DNA of 64,000 nt, from the NCBI RefSeq assembly GCF_023566055.1, contig NZ_JALIQP010000008.1, forward strand, positions 166,103-230,102. Direction: 5' to 3'. The stretch is from Halosolutus amylolyticus. GTDB lineage: Archaea; Halobacteriota; Halobacteria; Halobacteriales; Natrialbaceae. The translations under genes and the position numbers were made by a program. Positions 49,673 through 58,832 of this stretch are shown in pieces. The first letter of the stretch is position 1; each line of letters opens with the position of its first letter. Under the pieces are notes generated by a model. It saw nothing but the letters and a program-made list of their open reading frames with translations. It searched no databases and was not told where the DNA came from.

Positions 49673-50947
49673 ATGGAACTCGATGATCATGCCGAGGATC
49701 TCGCCTCCGACCTCGGTGTCGACAAAGAGGAGGTCAAAGCAGACCTGCAGAACCTGGTGGAGTACAGCGTCCCGATCGACGAGGCCAAAGGGAGCCTGCG
49801 CCGGAAGTACGGCGACGGGGACGGCGGCGGGAGCGCCACGCCGTCCGCGAAAGACGTCGGCGAGATCACGCCCGACGACAGCAACGTGACCGTCACCGGC
49901 GTCGTCCTCACTGCAGGCGAGCGATCGATCCGCTACCAGGGCGACGACCACGTCATCGTCGAGGGGCGACTCGCCGACGAGACGGGCGTCATCGACTACA
50001 CCGCGTGGGAGGACTTCGGCCTCTCGCCGGGCGATACGATCACCGCGGGCAACGCCGGCGTCCGCGAGTGGGACGGCGATCCGGAACTCAACCTCGGCGA
50101 AAGCACGTCGCTGTCGTTCGTCGAGGAGTCGATCGACGTCCCCTACGAGATTGGCGGCGACGCACAACTGGCCGACCTCCAGACGGGTGATCGCGCCGTG
50201 ACCGTCGAGGTCGACGTCGTCGAGTGCGAGCGCCGGACGATCGACGGCCGGGACGGCGAGACGGAGATTTTGAGCGGCGTCTTCGGCGACGAGAGCGGCC
50301 GCCTCCCGTTCACGAACTGGGATCCGGCACCGGCGATCGAGGAGGGCGGCTCCGTCCGCATCGAGAACACCTACGTCCAGGAGTTCCGCGGGGTCCCCGA
50401 GGTCAACGTCTCGGAGTTCTCGACCGTCTCCCCGATCGATCGCGAGATCGAGGTCGGGGCGGACGCGACGACGATGGCGATCGGCGAGGCCGTCCGGACC
50501 GGCGGCATCTACGACGTCGAGCTCGTCGGGAACGTGCTCGCGGTTCGTGACGGGTCCGGGCTGATCCAGCGCTGTCCGGAGTGTTACCGCGTCATCCAGA
50601 AGGGGCAGTGTCGCACCCACGGCGACGTCGACGGCGTCGACGACCTGCGCGTGAAGGCGATCTTGGACGACGGGACCGGCACGGTCACCGTCGTCCTCGA
50701 CGACGAGTTGACCGAGCAGGTCTACGACGGCACCCTGGAGGACGCCCTCGAACAGGCCCGCGAGGCGATGGACCAGGAGGTCGTCGCGGACACGATCCGC
50801 GAGCGCATCGTCGGCCGCGAGTACCGCGTCCGCGGGCATCTCTCGGTCGACGAGTACGGTGCGAATCTCGACGCCGAGCGCTTCGAAGAGAGCGACGACG
50901 ATCCGGCCGCCCGTGCGACGGCCTTCCTCGAGGAGGTGGACGCATGA
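49673..50947 (+). CDS. rpa: Single-stranded DNA-binding protein RPA with OB folds and zinc finger
   Basis: A 424-residue replication protein A homologue that coats single-stranded DNA in replication and repair. A helical N terminus (residues 1-47) is followed by OB folds around 62-150, 165-255 and 265-345, then a C-terminal region. A zinc finger lies in the third fold: Cys301, Cys304, Cys313 and His316 (CPECYRVIQKGQCRTH). The gene leads a three-gene operon with an RPA-associated protein and a phosphoesterase, as described for the rpa1-type operon of Haloferax volcanii. The ATG at 49673 has a TATA box at the right distance. Confidence 0.93.
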   Translation: MELDDHAEDLASDLGVDKEEVKADLQNLVEYSVPIDEAKGSLRRKYGDGDGGGSATPSAKDVGEITPDDSNVTVTGVVLTAGERSIRYQGDDHVIVEGRLADETGVIDYTAWEDFGLSPGDTITAGNAGVREWDGDPELNLGESTSLSFVEESIDVPYEIGGDAQLADLQTGDRAVTVEVDVVECERRTIDGRDGETEILSGVFGDESGRLPFTNWDPAPAIEEGGSVRIENTYVQEFRGVPEVNVSEFSTVSPIDREIEVGADATTMAIGEAVRTGGIYDVELVGNVLAVRDGSGLIQRCPECYRVIQKGQCRTHGDVDGVDDLRVKAILDDGTGTVTVVLDDELTEQVYDGTLEDALEQAREAMDQEVVADTIRERIVGREYRVRGHLSVDEYGANLDAERFEESDDDPAARATAFLEEVDA

Positions 50948-52827
50948 GCGCGAGCAACGACGGCGACGAGGAGATTCCGGGCCGCGAGATCGCCTACCGC
51001 GTCTTCGCGGCGGAGTACGACGACGCCGACCTGTCCTACGCCGAGAGCGACGAGGAGCGAGCGCCGAACTACGTGATCACCCCGACCGGGGCGCGTCTCA
51101 ACCGCCTGTTCGCCGTCGGGACGCTCACCGAGGTGACGTCGGTCAACGACGAGATGGTTCGGGCCCGGGTCGTCGACCCGACCGGCGCGTTCGTCGTCTA
51201 CGCCGGACAGTACCAGCCCGACGCGCTGGCCACCCTCGAACGACTCGATCCGCCGGCGTTCGTCGCCGTGACGGGGAAGGCACGGACCTTCCAGCCGGAG
51301 GACTCCGACCGGGTCTACACCTCGATCCGACCCGAAACCATCGCGACGATCGACGCGGACACCCGCGATCGCTGGGTCGTCAGCACCGCCGAACGGACCC
51401 TCGATCGCGTCGGCACCTACGCCGCCGCGGCGCAGAGCGACGCCAGCCGCGATGCCCTCGAACGCTCCCTCGAGCAGGCCGGCGTGGAGAACGGACTCGC
51501 GTCCGGCCTCCCGATCGCGCTGGATCACTACGGAACCACGGCCGACTACCTCGGGGCCCTGCGCGACCGCACACTCGAGGCCGTCGAGGTCGTCGCGGAC
51601 GAGCGAGAGCAGGTCAGACCACTCGATCTCGGCCCCCAGGGAACGAGCGCCGACGGCGAGGCCTCGTTCGCCGACCTCCCGTCGCTCACCGAGGTCGACC
51701 TCTCGGCGATCGACTCGATCGAGGCCGACGCGGCCGACGCCGACGAAGCGATCGCGGCTGCGGGAGCCGGGACCGGGACGGCGAGCGAGAGCGAATCGGC
51801 CGAAACGGACGACGTCGGAACCGGTTCCGCCGCCGGGACCGCGAGTGCGCGGGTGGAATCGGACGAGAGCACCGGGACCGTCGACGCGAGCACAGCCGCC
51901 GAGTCCGACGCCGACGACGAGGCGGCGGTGACGGCGAGCACGTCGGGGGCGACCGTCGAGTCGGAAGACGGTGCGGCGGAGATGGAGACGGATACGAGTA
52001 CGGAGTCGGACGCGACCGCCGGGTCGGGTACGACTACGGAGTCGGACGCAACCGCTGAATCGGATACGCCCGCCGAGTCGGACGCAACCGCTGAATCGGA
52101 TACGCCCGCCGAGTCGGACGCGCCCGTGGAGACGGAGTCGGACGCCGAATCCGACGAACTCGGTGACTTCGACGCGGGCGGTTCGACCGCAAAGGAGGGC
52201 GAAATCGGCGCCGAATCGGACGGTGACGACGAGGCGATCGGTGTCGACGACGACGACCTCGGGGACTTCGACGCCAGCGACGCCGGCGACGGCATGTACG
52301 AGATGGACGAGGAGGAACGCGAGCAGATCGAGGAGGAGTTCGGCACCGAGTTCACGACGGGAGCGGACGTCGAGGATCCCGGCGATTCGGATATCGACGT
52401 CCCCGCGACCGACGAGGTTGCAGACGACGCCGACCAGAGCGAATCCGGTGAAGCAGCGGCCGAGGACGCCGCGACGATGGACGACGATTCCGACGACACC
52501 GCGGTCGCGACCGACGAGACTGCTGACGTGGCCGACGAGACTGACGAAGACCTAGTCGAGAGCGCGGACGACGCGGACGACGCGGACGAGGACACGGACA
52601 CCGACGAAGACGCGGACGAATCCGCCGAAGACGTCGATCTCGAGGATTACGTCGTCGACACTATGACGGAACTGGACGACGGTGACGGTGCCGATCGGAC
52701 GACCCTCGTCGAGACGGTCGCCGACGAGACCGGCGCCGACGAGAGCGATGTCGAGGACGCCATCCAGGACGCGCTGATGGGCGGCCAGTGTTACGAACCC
52801 GACGACGAGACGCTGAAGCCGATCTGA
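50944..52827 (+). CDS. RPA-associated protein (COG3390) with very large acidic insert
   Basis: A 627-residue protein that starts by an ATGA overlap with the RPA gene. The first 230 residues contain the conserved OB-fold region of RPA-associated proteins (EIPGREIAYRVFAAEYDDADL, YVITPTGARLNRLFAVGTLTEV, TGAFVVYAGQYQPDAL). It continues with some 300 residues of acidic low complexity, rich in ESDA/ESDT repeats, with only islands such as LGDFDAGG and GMYEMDEEEREQIEEEFGTEF. The last 60 residues form a compact domain (TTLVETVADETGADESDVEDAI). Family members are about 200 residues in simple cases, so this one is greatly expanded. It should bind RPA or DNA as a partner. Confidence 0.88.
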   Translation: MSASNDGDEEIPGREIAYRVFAAEYDDADLSYAESDEERAPNYVITPTGARLNRLFAVGTLTEVTSVNDEMVRARVVDPTGAFVVYAGQYQPDALATLERLDPPAFVAVTGKARTFQPEDSDRVYTSIRPETIATIDADTRDRWVVSTAERTLDRVGTYAAAAQSDASRDALERSLEQAGVENGLASGLPIALDHYGTTADYLGALRDRTLEAVEVVADEREQVRPLDLGPQGTSADGEASFADLPSLTEVDLSAIDSIEADAADADEAIAAAGAGTGTASESESAETDDVGTGSAAGTASARVESDESTGTVDASTAAESDADDEAAVTASTSGATVESEDGAAEMETDTSTESDATAGSGTTTESDATAESDTPAESDATAESDTPAESDAPVETESDAESDELGDFDAGGSTAKEGEIGAESDGDDEAIGVDDDDLGDFDASDAGDGMYEMDEEEREQIEEEFGTEFTTGADVEDPGDSDIDVPATDEVADDADQSESGEAAAEDAATMDDDSDDTAVATDETADVADETDEDLVESADDADDADEDTDTDEDADESAEDVDLEDYVVDTMTELDDGDGADRTTLVETVADETGADESDVEDAIQDALMGGQCYEPDDETLKPI

Positions 52828-52832
52828 CGGCG

Positions 52833-53633
52833 ATGGCAGACGATTCGCGGCGATCGACGCCGGCCCACGTCGAGCCCGTTCCCGGAGAGCCGGCCGCGAC
52901 TGCGACGATCGCGGGGGAGCGAACCCTGCTGGTCGCCGACTACCACGCCGGCTACGAGGCCGGCCTTCGCTACGAACGCGGCGTCGACGTGCCGAGCCAC
53001 GCGCCCGATCGACGCGAGCGGTTGCTGGAACTCGTCGAGCGACTCGCCCCGTCGCGACTCGTCGTCCTCGGCGATCTCATGCACTCGATCGGCGACCCGG
53101 GCGGTGCCGAACGCGGCGAACTCGAGGTCCTGTTCGAACGCCTCCCGGACGCGATCGACGTCACCGTAGTGAAGGGGAACCACGACGGCGGGATCGAGGA
53201 CTGGCTCGGGGACGCGACCGTCGTTCCGGGCGAGGGGATCGCGCTAGGTGACGTCGGAATCTGTCACGGCCACACCTGGCCCGCCCCGGCGGTCCTCGAG
53301 TGCGGGGTCGTCTGTATCGGTCACGAGCACCCCTGCGTGCGCCTCGAGGACGAGATCGGCGGCAGCCGCGTCGAGCGGGCGTGGCTCCGCGGGCGACTCG
53401 ATCCGCCCGTCTTCAACGATCGATCGGCCTACGACGGCCTGTCGTGGCTCGCGGAGAACGGCCCGGAACCGCCGCGGCTGGTGGTCGTGCCCGCGTTCAA
53501 CGACCTCGTCGGCGGCACGTGGATCAACGTCTCCGGGCAGTCCTTTCTCGCGCCGTTTCTCCCGGACGGCCTGGCCGACGGCGAGGCCTACCTGCTCGAC
53601 GGAACGCGTCTCGGACCGTACCGATCGGTCTGA
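52833..53633 (+). CDS. Metallophosphoesterase of the rpa operon
   Basis: A 266-residue calcineurin-like phosphoesterase with the complete metal site: VADYHAG, VVLGDLMHS, VVKGNHDGG, CHGHTWP and GHEHPC. It starts 5 bp after the RPA-associated protein gene. In haloarchaea a phosphoesterase commonly follows rpa and its associated gene, which suggests a DNA or nucleotide substrate in repair, but activity on DNA is inference. The C-terminal part (NDLVGGTWINVSGQSFLAPFL) is specific to this subfamily. Confidence 0.92.
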   Translation: MADDSRRSTPAHVEPVPGEPAATATIAGERTLLVADYHAGYEAGLRYERGVDVPSHAPDRRERLLELVERLAPSRLVVLGDLMHSIGDPGGAERGELEVLFERLPDAIDVTVVKGNHDGGIEDWLGDATVVPGEGIALGDVGICHGHTWPAPAVLECGVVCIGHEHPCVRLEDEIGGSRVERAWLRGRLDPPVFNDRSAYDGLSWLAENGPEPPRLVVVPAFNDLVGGTWINVSGQSFLAPFLPDGLADGEAYLLDGTRLGPYRSV

Positions 53634-53788
53634 CGGCCGGCCCGAACTGGGGCCGATCGCGGGCGCGAACCCACTGTCTGGGAATCGAGGGCAGGCATTA
53701 GAGGCGTCGCGTTCGATCGTCGACCACACAGCCGCGTGGCCAACGTCCCTGGCCAGGCATGCAAAGGCGGCTGGAACACGAGCCGACC

Positions 53789-54253
53789 ATGACCGATCAC
53801 CAGCAACTCGTCGAGGCACTCACCTCGCCGATCCGGATCGTCGGCGAGGAGCGCGTCACCGTCTCACCCCCCGAACTCGCCGACCTTCCGATCCGTAGCC
53901 GCGAGTTCGAGATCGTCTGTGACTCCGGCGATCGACACACCGACCGCTGGCAGGGCGTCCCCGTCCTCGACCTGCTCGAGCGTGCCTCGGTTCCGGCGGA
54001 GACGACTCACCTCCTCGTCGAGTCGACCGACGGCTACCGCGTCTGCATCGACGTCGAGGCGGCGCTCGAGGGACTCGTCGCGGTCGCCAGAAACGGGGAG
54101 CCGCTCACTGCCGTGGCAGACTACGAATCGCGGTTCGTCTCCGCCGGGACGCGCGGTCCGCGCACGGCGAAAGACGTCTGGCGGATCGAACCCCGATCGC
54201 TCTCCCCCGGCGAGGACCCGGACGTGTACGAACGGTTCGACGCGAACGACTGA
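53789..54253 (+). CDS. Molybdopterin-type oxidoreductase-like domain protein
   Basis: A 154-residue protein resembling a sulfite-oxidase-type molybdopterin fold reduced to its core. The pattern PELADLPIRSREFEIVCDSGDRHTDRWQGVPVLDLLERA corresponds to the cofactor-adjacent region, and ADYESRFVSAGTRGPRTAKDVWRIE to the C-terminal part. A cysteine that ligates molybdenum in true enzymes may be the one in IVCDSG, but length is too short for a full enzyme (usually over 200 residues). It may be a structural or binding relative without redox activity. It stands alone after the rpa operon. Confidence 0.7.
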   Translation: MTDHQQLVEALTSPIRIVGEERVTVSPPELADLPIRSREFEIVCDSGDRHTDRWQGVPVLDLLERASVPAETTHLLVESTDGYRVCIDVEAALEGLVAVARNGEPLTAVADYESRFVSAGTRGPRTAKDVWRIEPRSLSPGEDPDVYERFDAND

Positions 54254-54309
54254 TCGCGTGGTGAGACGTGAGCGACCGCGTTCCGGTCGTCTCACGGCCG
54301 ATCAGCACG

Positions 54310-54642
54310 TCACCGCGTGACGGTCTTCGATCGGATTTCGTCACCCTCGCGCCACTGATAGTAGTAGTACGTCGTGCCGGCGACTTCCTCCACCGAGACG
54401 GTTGCCGTGTCGGGAACGCCGCTAGGGACGGGCACGTCAGCGGGGCTGTCAGCGTCGTCCGGTCGCTCCGCATCCGATTCCGATTCGTGCTCGTCCCTGC
54501 GCTCGGCCCACGAGGCGAGGTCGTCGACGTACGCCGCGACGGACCGGATCGTCTCGCCGTCTTCGTCCCCGAGCGCCGCGAGAAATGCGCGGAGATCCTC
54601 GTCCAGGTCGTCCGGCGGAGTCGGTCGATCGCCTGCGTCCAT
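54310..54642 (-). CDS. Haloarchaeal protein with DUF6788-like C terminus
   Basis: A 110-residue acidic protein. The N-terminal two thirds have an acidic helix (LDEDLRAFLAALGDEDGETI) and a linker; the C terminus, VEEVAGTTYYYYQWREGDEIRSKTV, has the tyrosine-rich pattern of the DUF6788 family. The ATG at 54642 was chosen as it precedes the acidic helix, with a long non-coding-like extension upstream. Function unknown. Confidence 0.7.
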   Translation of the reverse strand: MDAGDRPTPPDDLDEDLRAFLAALGDEDGETIRSVAAYVDDLASWAERRDEHESESDAERPDDADSPADVPVPSGVPDTATVSVEEVAGTTYYYYQWREGDEIRSKTVTR

Positions 54643-54841
54643 GCTGGGTGCCGATTGGACCGACGACGATAAAACTCCGTTCGTTGCGTCCCGTCGACCG
54701 GAGCAACCGGTTTCGGCGGAGTGGAATCGATCCCATCGGTTTGTGACGTACAGTCGACTGACAGCACGCGACGATCGTTGGGTGGTACCACAGCCCATAT
54801 TAATTCACAGTATGTGTCTTAAACCCAATCAAGTCGAAGAG

Positions 54842-54849
54842 TTATATAT
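54842..54849 (+). promoter_or_regulatory. TATA box of the HTH gene split by the TnpB element
   Basis: ttatatat lies 27-34 bp before an ATG at 54876. The reading frame of that ATG enters the TnpB element after three or four codons, so this promoter probably belonged to the small HTH gene whose 3' part survives at 56304-56559. Confidence 0.4.
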
Positions 54850-54883
54850 CCGAACGTGGTGCTACAGACCGACTCATGTTGAG

Positions 54884-56194
54884 CTACCTACCGCTACAGC
54901 GGTGGGATTCAGCGTGGACTCCCGTTCTGGCCTCTGACGAGGCAGGAGAATAGCCTCCGTTCACGTTCATCATCCCGCTGTTCAAGCGCACGCCCAAGGG
55001 TGCGCCTCCGTCGCCCCCAGTTTGGTTGCGTTCGAAAATCGCGTCGCGATTTTCGAGCCAATCAGAACTCTCCGAGTTCTGATGACGACGGAGATACCGC
55101 AAACCGATGTTCTTCGCGGCATTGTAGTCCGCGTGGTTCTCATACCCGCATTTCAAGCACTCGAAGTCCTCGCCATCACGGTTGTCAGGGTGGGTGAACC
55201 CGCAGTGCGAACACCGCTGTGACGTGTTCTCAGGGTCAACCTGTTCGACCACGATTCCGTATTCCTTGGCCTTGTACTCGACGTACTCGTACACGCGGTC
55301 GAACGCCCACTTGTGGCCCCACGACGCACTAGTCCGCTCGCGGATGTCGGTCAAGTCCTCGAACGCGATGACCGAACAACCGTTCTCACGAGCCGCTTCG
55401 ACCAACTCGTTGCTGATGCGATGGAGCATCAGTTTGAACCGCCCCTCTTCTTTCCGCCCGACGGACTGGATGTTCTCGTGTGCCCAGCGCGTGCCGCATT
55501 TTTGGAGCGAGCCACGGCGTTTCTCGTATTCTCTGCGCCAGTGGTCGAACTCGTTGCCCGTCCAGAACGTGCCCGTTGAGGTGACGGCGAGGTTGTTCAC
55601 GCCGAGGTCAACCCCGAGAACCGTTCCGTTCTCGGTGGCTGCCTTGTTCGATGTGGCTGACTCCACGTCCTTCTTGCAGTGGACGTGAAGCACCCAGTTG
55701 CCGTCTTGGTAGTGCAGTTCCGCACCCGTCGTTTCGTAGTTATCTGAAAACAGGTACTCCGAGTGCGGCGTGTCACTATCCTCGTCAGGCAGTACGTAGT
55801 CGGCTTCGATGCGACCGTCCGTGGTAGCGAGGCTCACGCAGTCGTCGTGGAACGTTGCGGTGCGCTTGTCGTAGACGACGTGCGGGCTGGTGAACGTGGG
55901 TTTGGATGCTTTCTTCCCGTTCTTCCAGCGTGCGACGACGCTTTTGCAGGCTTCGGCGGCCTTGTTCCGAGCGGCTTGCACCAACCCGCCGTTGAACCCA
56001 TCTGTTTTCTCGCGCACGTCGCCGTAGGTTTCGTCGTCCAGCGTGGTCTTGCTGGTAGTGACGTACTCGCCTTGAAACGCGTGGTCTACGACGTATTGAG
56101 CCGACCAGAGGAAGGTGTCTACAGTGTCTTCGAGGAGTGCGGCGTCGTCGCTATCCACGTCGAGTGCAACAGGGACAGTACGCCGCACCTCCAT
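54884..56194 (-). CDS. tnpB: TnpB-type RNA-guided nuclease (IS200/IS605 OrfB)
   Basis: A 436-residue TnpB with an intact RuvC-like core: Asp in [11 protein letters not shown], Glu in [12 protein letters not shown], and Asp in [13 protein letters not shown]. The zinc finger has two Cys pairs, CSHCGFTH and CLKCGY. TnpB proteins are guided by a reRNA (omega RNA) made from the element's end to cut DNA, helping the transposon persist. There is no tnpA nearby, so this is a single-gene (IS1341-type) element depending on a transposase in trans. The C terminus overlaps a hairpin at the element's end at 54890-54903. The ATG at 56194 follows an AT-rich promoter-like stretch. Confidence 0.95.
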   Translation of the reverse strand: MEVRRTVPVALDVDSDDAALLEDTVDTFLWSAQYVVDHAFQGEYVTTSKTTLDDETYGDVREKTDGFNGGLVQAARNKAAEACKSVVARWKNGKKASKPTFTSPHVVYDKRTATFHDDCVSLATTDGRIEADYVLPDEDSDTPHSEYLFSDNYETTGAELHYQDGNWVLHVHCKKDVESATSNKAATENGTVLGVDLGVNNLAVTSTGTFWTGNEFDHWRREYEKRRGSLQKCGTRWAHENIQSVGRKEEGRFKLMLHRISNELVEAARENGCSVIAFEDLTDIRERTSASWGHKWAFDRVYEYVEYKAKEYGIVVEQVDPENTSQRCSHCGFTHPDNRDGEDFECLKCGYENHADYNAAKNIGLRYLRRHQNSESSDWLENRDAIFERNQTGGDGGAPLGVRLNSGMMNVNGGYSPASSEARTGVHAESHRCSGR

Positions 56195-56303
56195 ATGTTA
56201 TCTGTGATAATAATAGTTCTTAAACAGTGGGGTGCCAGCCTGCTACAGTAGCCTGGTTTGATTCAGCAGTGACGGATTCATTCCACGGCTAAAGCCGTGG
56301 GTT
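54885..56303 (-). mobile_element. IS1341-type TnpB element, approximate limits
   Basis: The element carries only tnpB. On the 3' side of the gene a hairpin (ACCGCT-ac-AGCGGT, 54890-54903) overlaps the stop codon, where right-end structures and the guide RNA of such elements lie. On the 5' side, a perfect hairpin CCACGGCT-aa-AGCCGTGG at 56283-56300 is followed by the remains of a host gene. IS200/IS605 elements have no terminal inverted repeats and make no target duplication, so exact ends cannot be fixed from one copy. Confidence 0.6.
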
Positions 56304-56559
56304 TTCTCCTGTATTCCGTATAACTGAACAATACCACAAGCGACTCACTCCGGAAGAGGTCGAACCGGTGCCCGACGACCTCGACTCCGCGCAGGCGAAA
56401 CTCGTGTACCTCTATCTCGCGACGACGGGTGGCTCGACGATCGAAGACCTGAGTCGGACGCTGGCACTGAAGAAAATCACCGTCCTGAGTCTGCTCAACA
56501 CCCTCTCGAGCGGCGGCTACGTCGCACAACGCGACGAGACGTACGTCGTCACCGGGTGA
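56304..56559 (+). pseudogene. Small HTH (TrmB-like) gene, 5' end removed by TnpB element
   Basis: From 56304 the frame reads VFRITEQYHKRLTPEEV and continues PDDLDSAQAKLVYLYLATT and IEDLSRTLALKKITVLSLL before its stop at 56559. The helical pattern and the motif SRTLALKKITVLSLLNTL fit a small winged-helix regulator of the TrmB type. A stop in the TnpB-side hairpin closes the frame upstream and there is no ATG before GTG 56368, which would remove the N-terminal segment. I infer that the element inserted near the start codon. Its original promoter and first codons may survive at 54842-54884. Confidence 0.6.
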
Positions 56560-56596
56560 TCGATCGGCGACCGGCCAGCGAGAACGGCCGCGACGA

Positions 56597-56700
56597 CCCA
56601 GTGCGGAGACTGCGACCGATCAGAACGTCTCGAGGTACCGATCGAGTTCCCAGTGCGGAGACTGCGATCGGTCAGAACGTCTCGAGGTACCGATCGAGCT
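56597..56700. repeat. Two tandem copies of a 52-bp unit at the 3' end of glnA
   Basis: The units 56597-56648 and 56649-56700 are nearly identical. The second contains the last glnA codons (ELDRYLETF), its stop and the next bases; the first is a second copy of that end just after the gene. The duplicated piece includes a stop, so the enzyme itself is unaffected. Confidence 0.85.
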
Positions 56701-58027
56701 CCCACTCGGAGACGTCGACGAGGTACTCCTCGAACTCCTGGCGCTTGGCCTCGACGAACTTGGGCGCGACGTGGTCGCCGAGCGCCTCGTAGACGGTCTC
56801 GTCCGCTTCGAGTGCGTCGACGGCCTCGCCGAGGTTCGACGGCAGCGTCTCGATGCCGTACTCCTGGCGTTTCTGCTCGTCGAACTCGTAGATGTTCTCG
56901 CGAACCGGATCTGGTGCCTCGAGGTCCTGCTCGATACCGTCCAGTCCGGCGTGGATCATCGCCGCGAACGCCAGGTACGGGTTGCAGGACGGGTCGGGTG
57001 AGCGAAGTTCGATCCGGGATGCGGCGGGGACGCGTGCCGCGGGCTTGCGGATCAGCGCCGAGCGGTTGCGATCGGACCAGGCGACGTAGACGGGTGCCTC
57101 GTAGCCCGGGACGAGTCGCTTGTAGCTGTTGACCGTCGGGTTCGCGACAGCCGTGATCGCGGGCGCGTGTTCGAGAATCCCCGCGAGGAAGGAGTGGGCG
57201 GTCCCGCTCAGGTTGAACTCGTCGTCCTCGTCGTGGAACGCGTTCTCGCCGTCCTCGGTCATCAGCGAGAGGTGCGTGTGCATCCCCGAGCCGTTGATCT
57301 TCGGGATCGGCTTGGGCATGAACGTCGCGTGGAGGTCGTGTTCGGCCGCGATCGCGCGGACGACCGTGCGGAACGTGCCGACGTTGTCCGCGGTCGCGAG
57401 CGCGTCGTCGTACTCGAAGTTGATCTCGTACTGACCGCGAGCGACCTCGTGGTGACTGGCCTCGATCTCGAAGCCCATGTCCTCGAGCCCGTAAATGATG
57501 TCGCGGCGGACGTCGCTCGCGAGGTCTTTCGGCGCGAGGTCGAAGTAGCCGCCGTGGTCGGCGGTTTCCGTCGTCGCGCGGCCGTCCTCGTCCTCCTCGA
57601 ACATGAAGAACTCGGGTTCGGGGGCCGCGCTCACCGTGTATCCCAGGTCGTCCGCGCGCTCGAGCGCCTGCTTGAGCACGTAGCGGGGATCGCCCTCGAA
57701 GGGCTCGCCCGTCGAGGTGTCGTAGACGTCACAGATCATCCGCGCCGCCGCGCTGTCCTCGGTGCGTCTCCACGGGAGGATCGCGAACGTCTCCGGGTCG
57801 GGGACGAGACGCATGTCCGACTCCTGGATGCGCACGAAGCCCTCGATCGAGGAGCCGTCGAAGTAGATTCCCTCCGTGAAGGCCTTCTCGGCCTGGCGTG
57901 CCGGCACCGAGACGTTCTTGACCGTCCCCAGGATGTCGGTGAACTGGAGCCGGAGGAAGTCGACGTCCTCGTCCTCGATTCGTTCGATCACGTCCTCTTC
58001 TGCCGAAGTCAGGTTCCCATCTGTCAT
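56672..58027 (-). CDS. glnA: Glutamine synthetase
   Basis: A 451-residue type I glutamine synthetase that joins ammonium and glutamate using ATP. Family motifs are FDGSSIEGF, the metal- and glutamate-binding [10 protein letters not shown], and [10 protein letters not shown] (His binding the metal), followed by [17 protein letters not shown] and the arginine-containing [10 protein letters not shown]. Length is normal. A TATA-like element (gctttaatag, 58058-58067 on the coding strand) lies 31-40 bp before the ATG. The last codons are part of a 52-bp tandem duplication. A decayed HTH gene stands convergent to it, downstream. Confidence 0.96.
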   Translation of the reverse strand: MTDGNLTSAEEDVIERIEDEDVDFLRLQFTDILGTVKNVSVPARQAEKAFTEGIYFDGSSIEGFVRIQESDMRLVPDPETFAILPWRRTEDSAAARMICDVYDTSTGEPFEGDPRYVLKQALERADDLGYTVSAAPEPEFFMFEEDEDGRATTETADHGGYFDLAPKDLASDVRRDIIYGLEDMGFEIEASHHEVARGQYEINFEYDDALATADNVGTFRTVVRAIAAEHDLHATFMPKPIPKINGSGMHTHLSLMTEDGENAFHDEDDEFNLSGTAHSFLAGILEHAPAITAVANPTVNSYKRLVPGYEAPVYVAWSDRNRSALIRKPAARVPAASRIELRSPDPSCNPYLAFAAMIHAGLDGIEQDLEAPDPVRENIYEFDEQKRQEYGIETLPSNLGEAVDALEADETVYEALGDHVAPKFVEAKRQEFEEYLVDVSEWELDRYLETF

Positions 58028-58057
58028 CTTCTACTCGACTTAGACAACGACATACAC

Positions 58058-58067
58058 TATTAAAGCT
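58058..58067 (-). promoter_or_regulatory. TATA box of glnA
   Basis: Read on the minus strand, gctttaatag lies 31-40 bp before the glnA ATG at 58027 in an AT-rich stretch, so the mRNA would have a leader of a few to about ten bases. Confidence 0.5.
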
Positions 58068-58294
58068 TTGCTGTTGTGGGCGAATATCCTCTATAACGAG
58101 TCTTAGATAGACATTCGTGGTATAAATTAGGTGATTAAGACGACCTGCGGTTGACGACGTGAGAAGATACGGGTCCAAACTGGACAATGCTCCGCTGGCC
58201 GTAGCGAGGGCTGCCCGCAACGTGGTTCGAAAACACTCAGGAAACCCGAACCGTCGGGGATGAGAAACACTCGCGTCGATCTTCCGGATCGGGC

Positions 58295-58618
58295 CTATCG
58301 ATTCCGCTCAGTCAGGTGGGTCATCGCACGCACGCCCTGCAGGCTCGCGTCGAGGCTGGCCCGCCAGACGTCGATCGATCGCCAGGCGAGCCGTCCCCAG
58401 GCCGTCGAGAAGGTCTCGTCGAAGTCGGCCTCGCTCGATCGCGGTCGCCTGGCGATCGGCGTCCCACACACCGGACAGGCGTACTCGACGGTCCCGGTCC
58501 GCACGCGGCGGGTCCAGTCGCCGTCGATCGCGTTCGCGTGGTCACACTCCGGGCAGTACAGTGTCGACTTCCGTCGGACTGGTCCCGCGTCGTGACCGTG
58601 TGTCGTGGGCCGAGTCAT
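58295..58618 (-). CDS. Small zinc-ribbon protein
   Basis: A 107-residue protein with two Cys pairs in a zinc-ribbon arrangement, CPECDHANAI and CPVCGTPI, separated by about 20 residues. A basic linker (PIARRPRSSEADF) leads to a helical C terminus (TFSTAWGRLAWRSIDVWRASL). This form is common among haloarchaeal proteins without an assigned role and could bind nucleic acid or another protein. The ATG at 58618 was chosen; the upstream frame is basic and not family-like. Confidence 0.75.
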   Translation of the reverse strand: MTRPTTHGHDAGPVRRKSTLYCPECDHANAIDGDWTRRVRTGTVEYACPVCGTPIARRPRSSEADFDETFSTAWGRLAWRSIDVWRASLDASLQGVRAMTHLTERNR

Positions 58619-58771
58619 CGCCCGGACTACGGTCCCGACTCGTAAAGACCCTGTCCAGCACGATTTTTCGTCCAGAACGCCCGACCAGGGTGACTGAATC
58701 CACGGCCACGACGGCGTCGGTCCGGAACCGAGCAATCCCGGAACCGATCGGATACGAAGGGATCGCGAGAG

Positions 58772-58777
58772 TATATA
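58772..58777 (+). promoter_or_regulatory. TATA box of metzincin-like protease gene
   Basis: The hexamer tatata in agtatataatg is the best promoter candidate before the GTG start at 58833. A distance of about 56-61 bp would give a leader of some 30 bases. Confidence 0.45.
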
Positions 58778-58832
58778 ATGTCGACACAGATTAACCAGCA
58801 CAGTCAGGACAGATCCCTCGGAACCCCCGATC

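Noticed and set aside
58130..58294. tRNA or small RNA gene in the glnA upstream gap
   Set aside because: A ggttcga string is present, but no cloverleaf stems pair around it and no other tRNA landmarks are seen.
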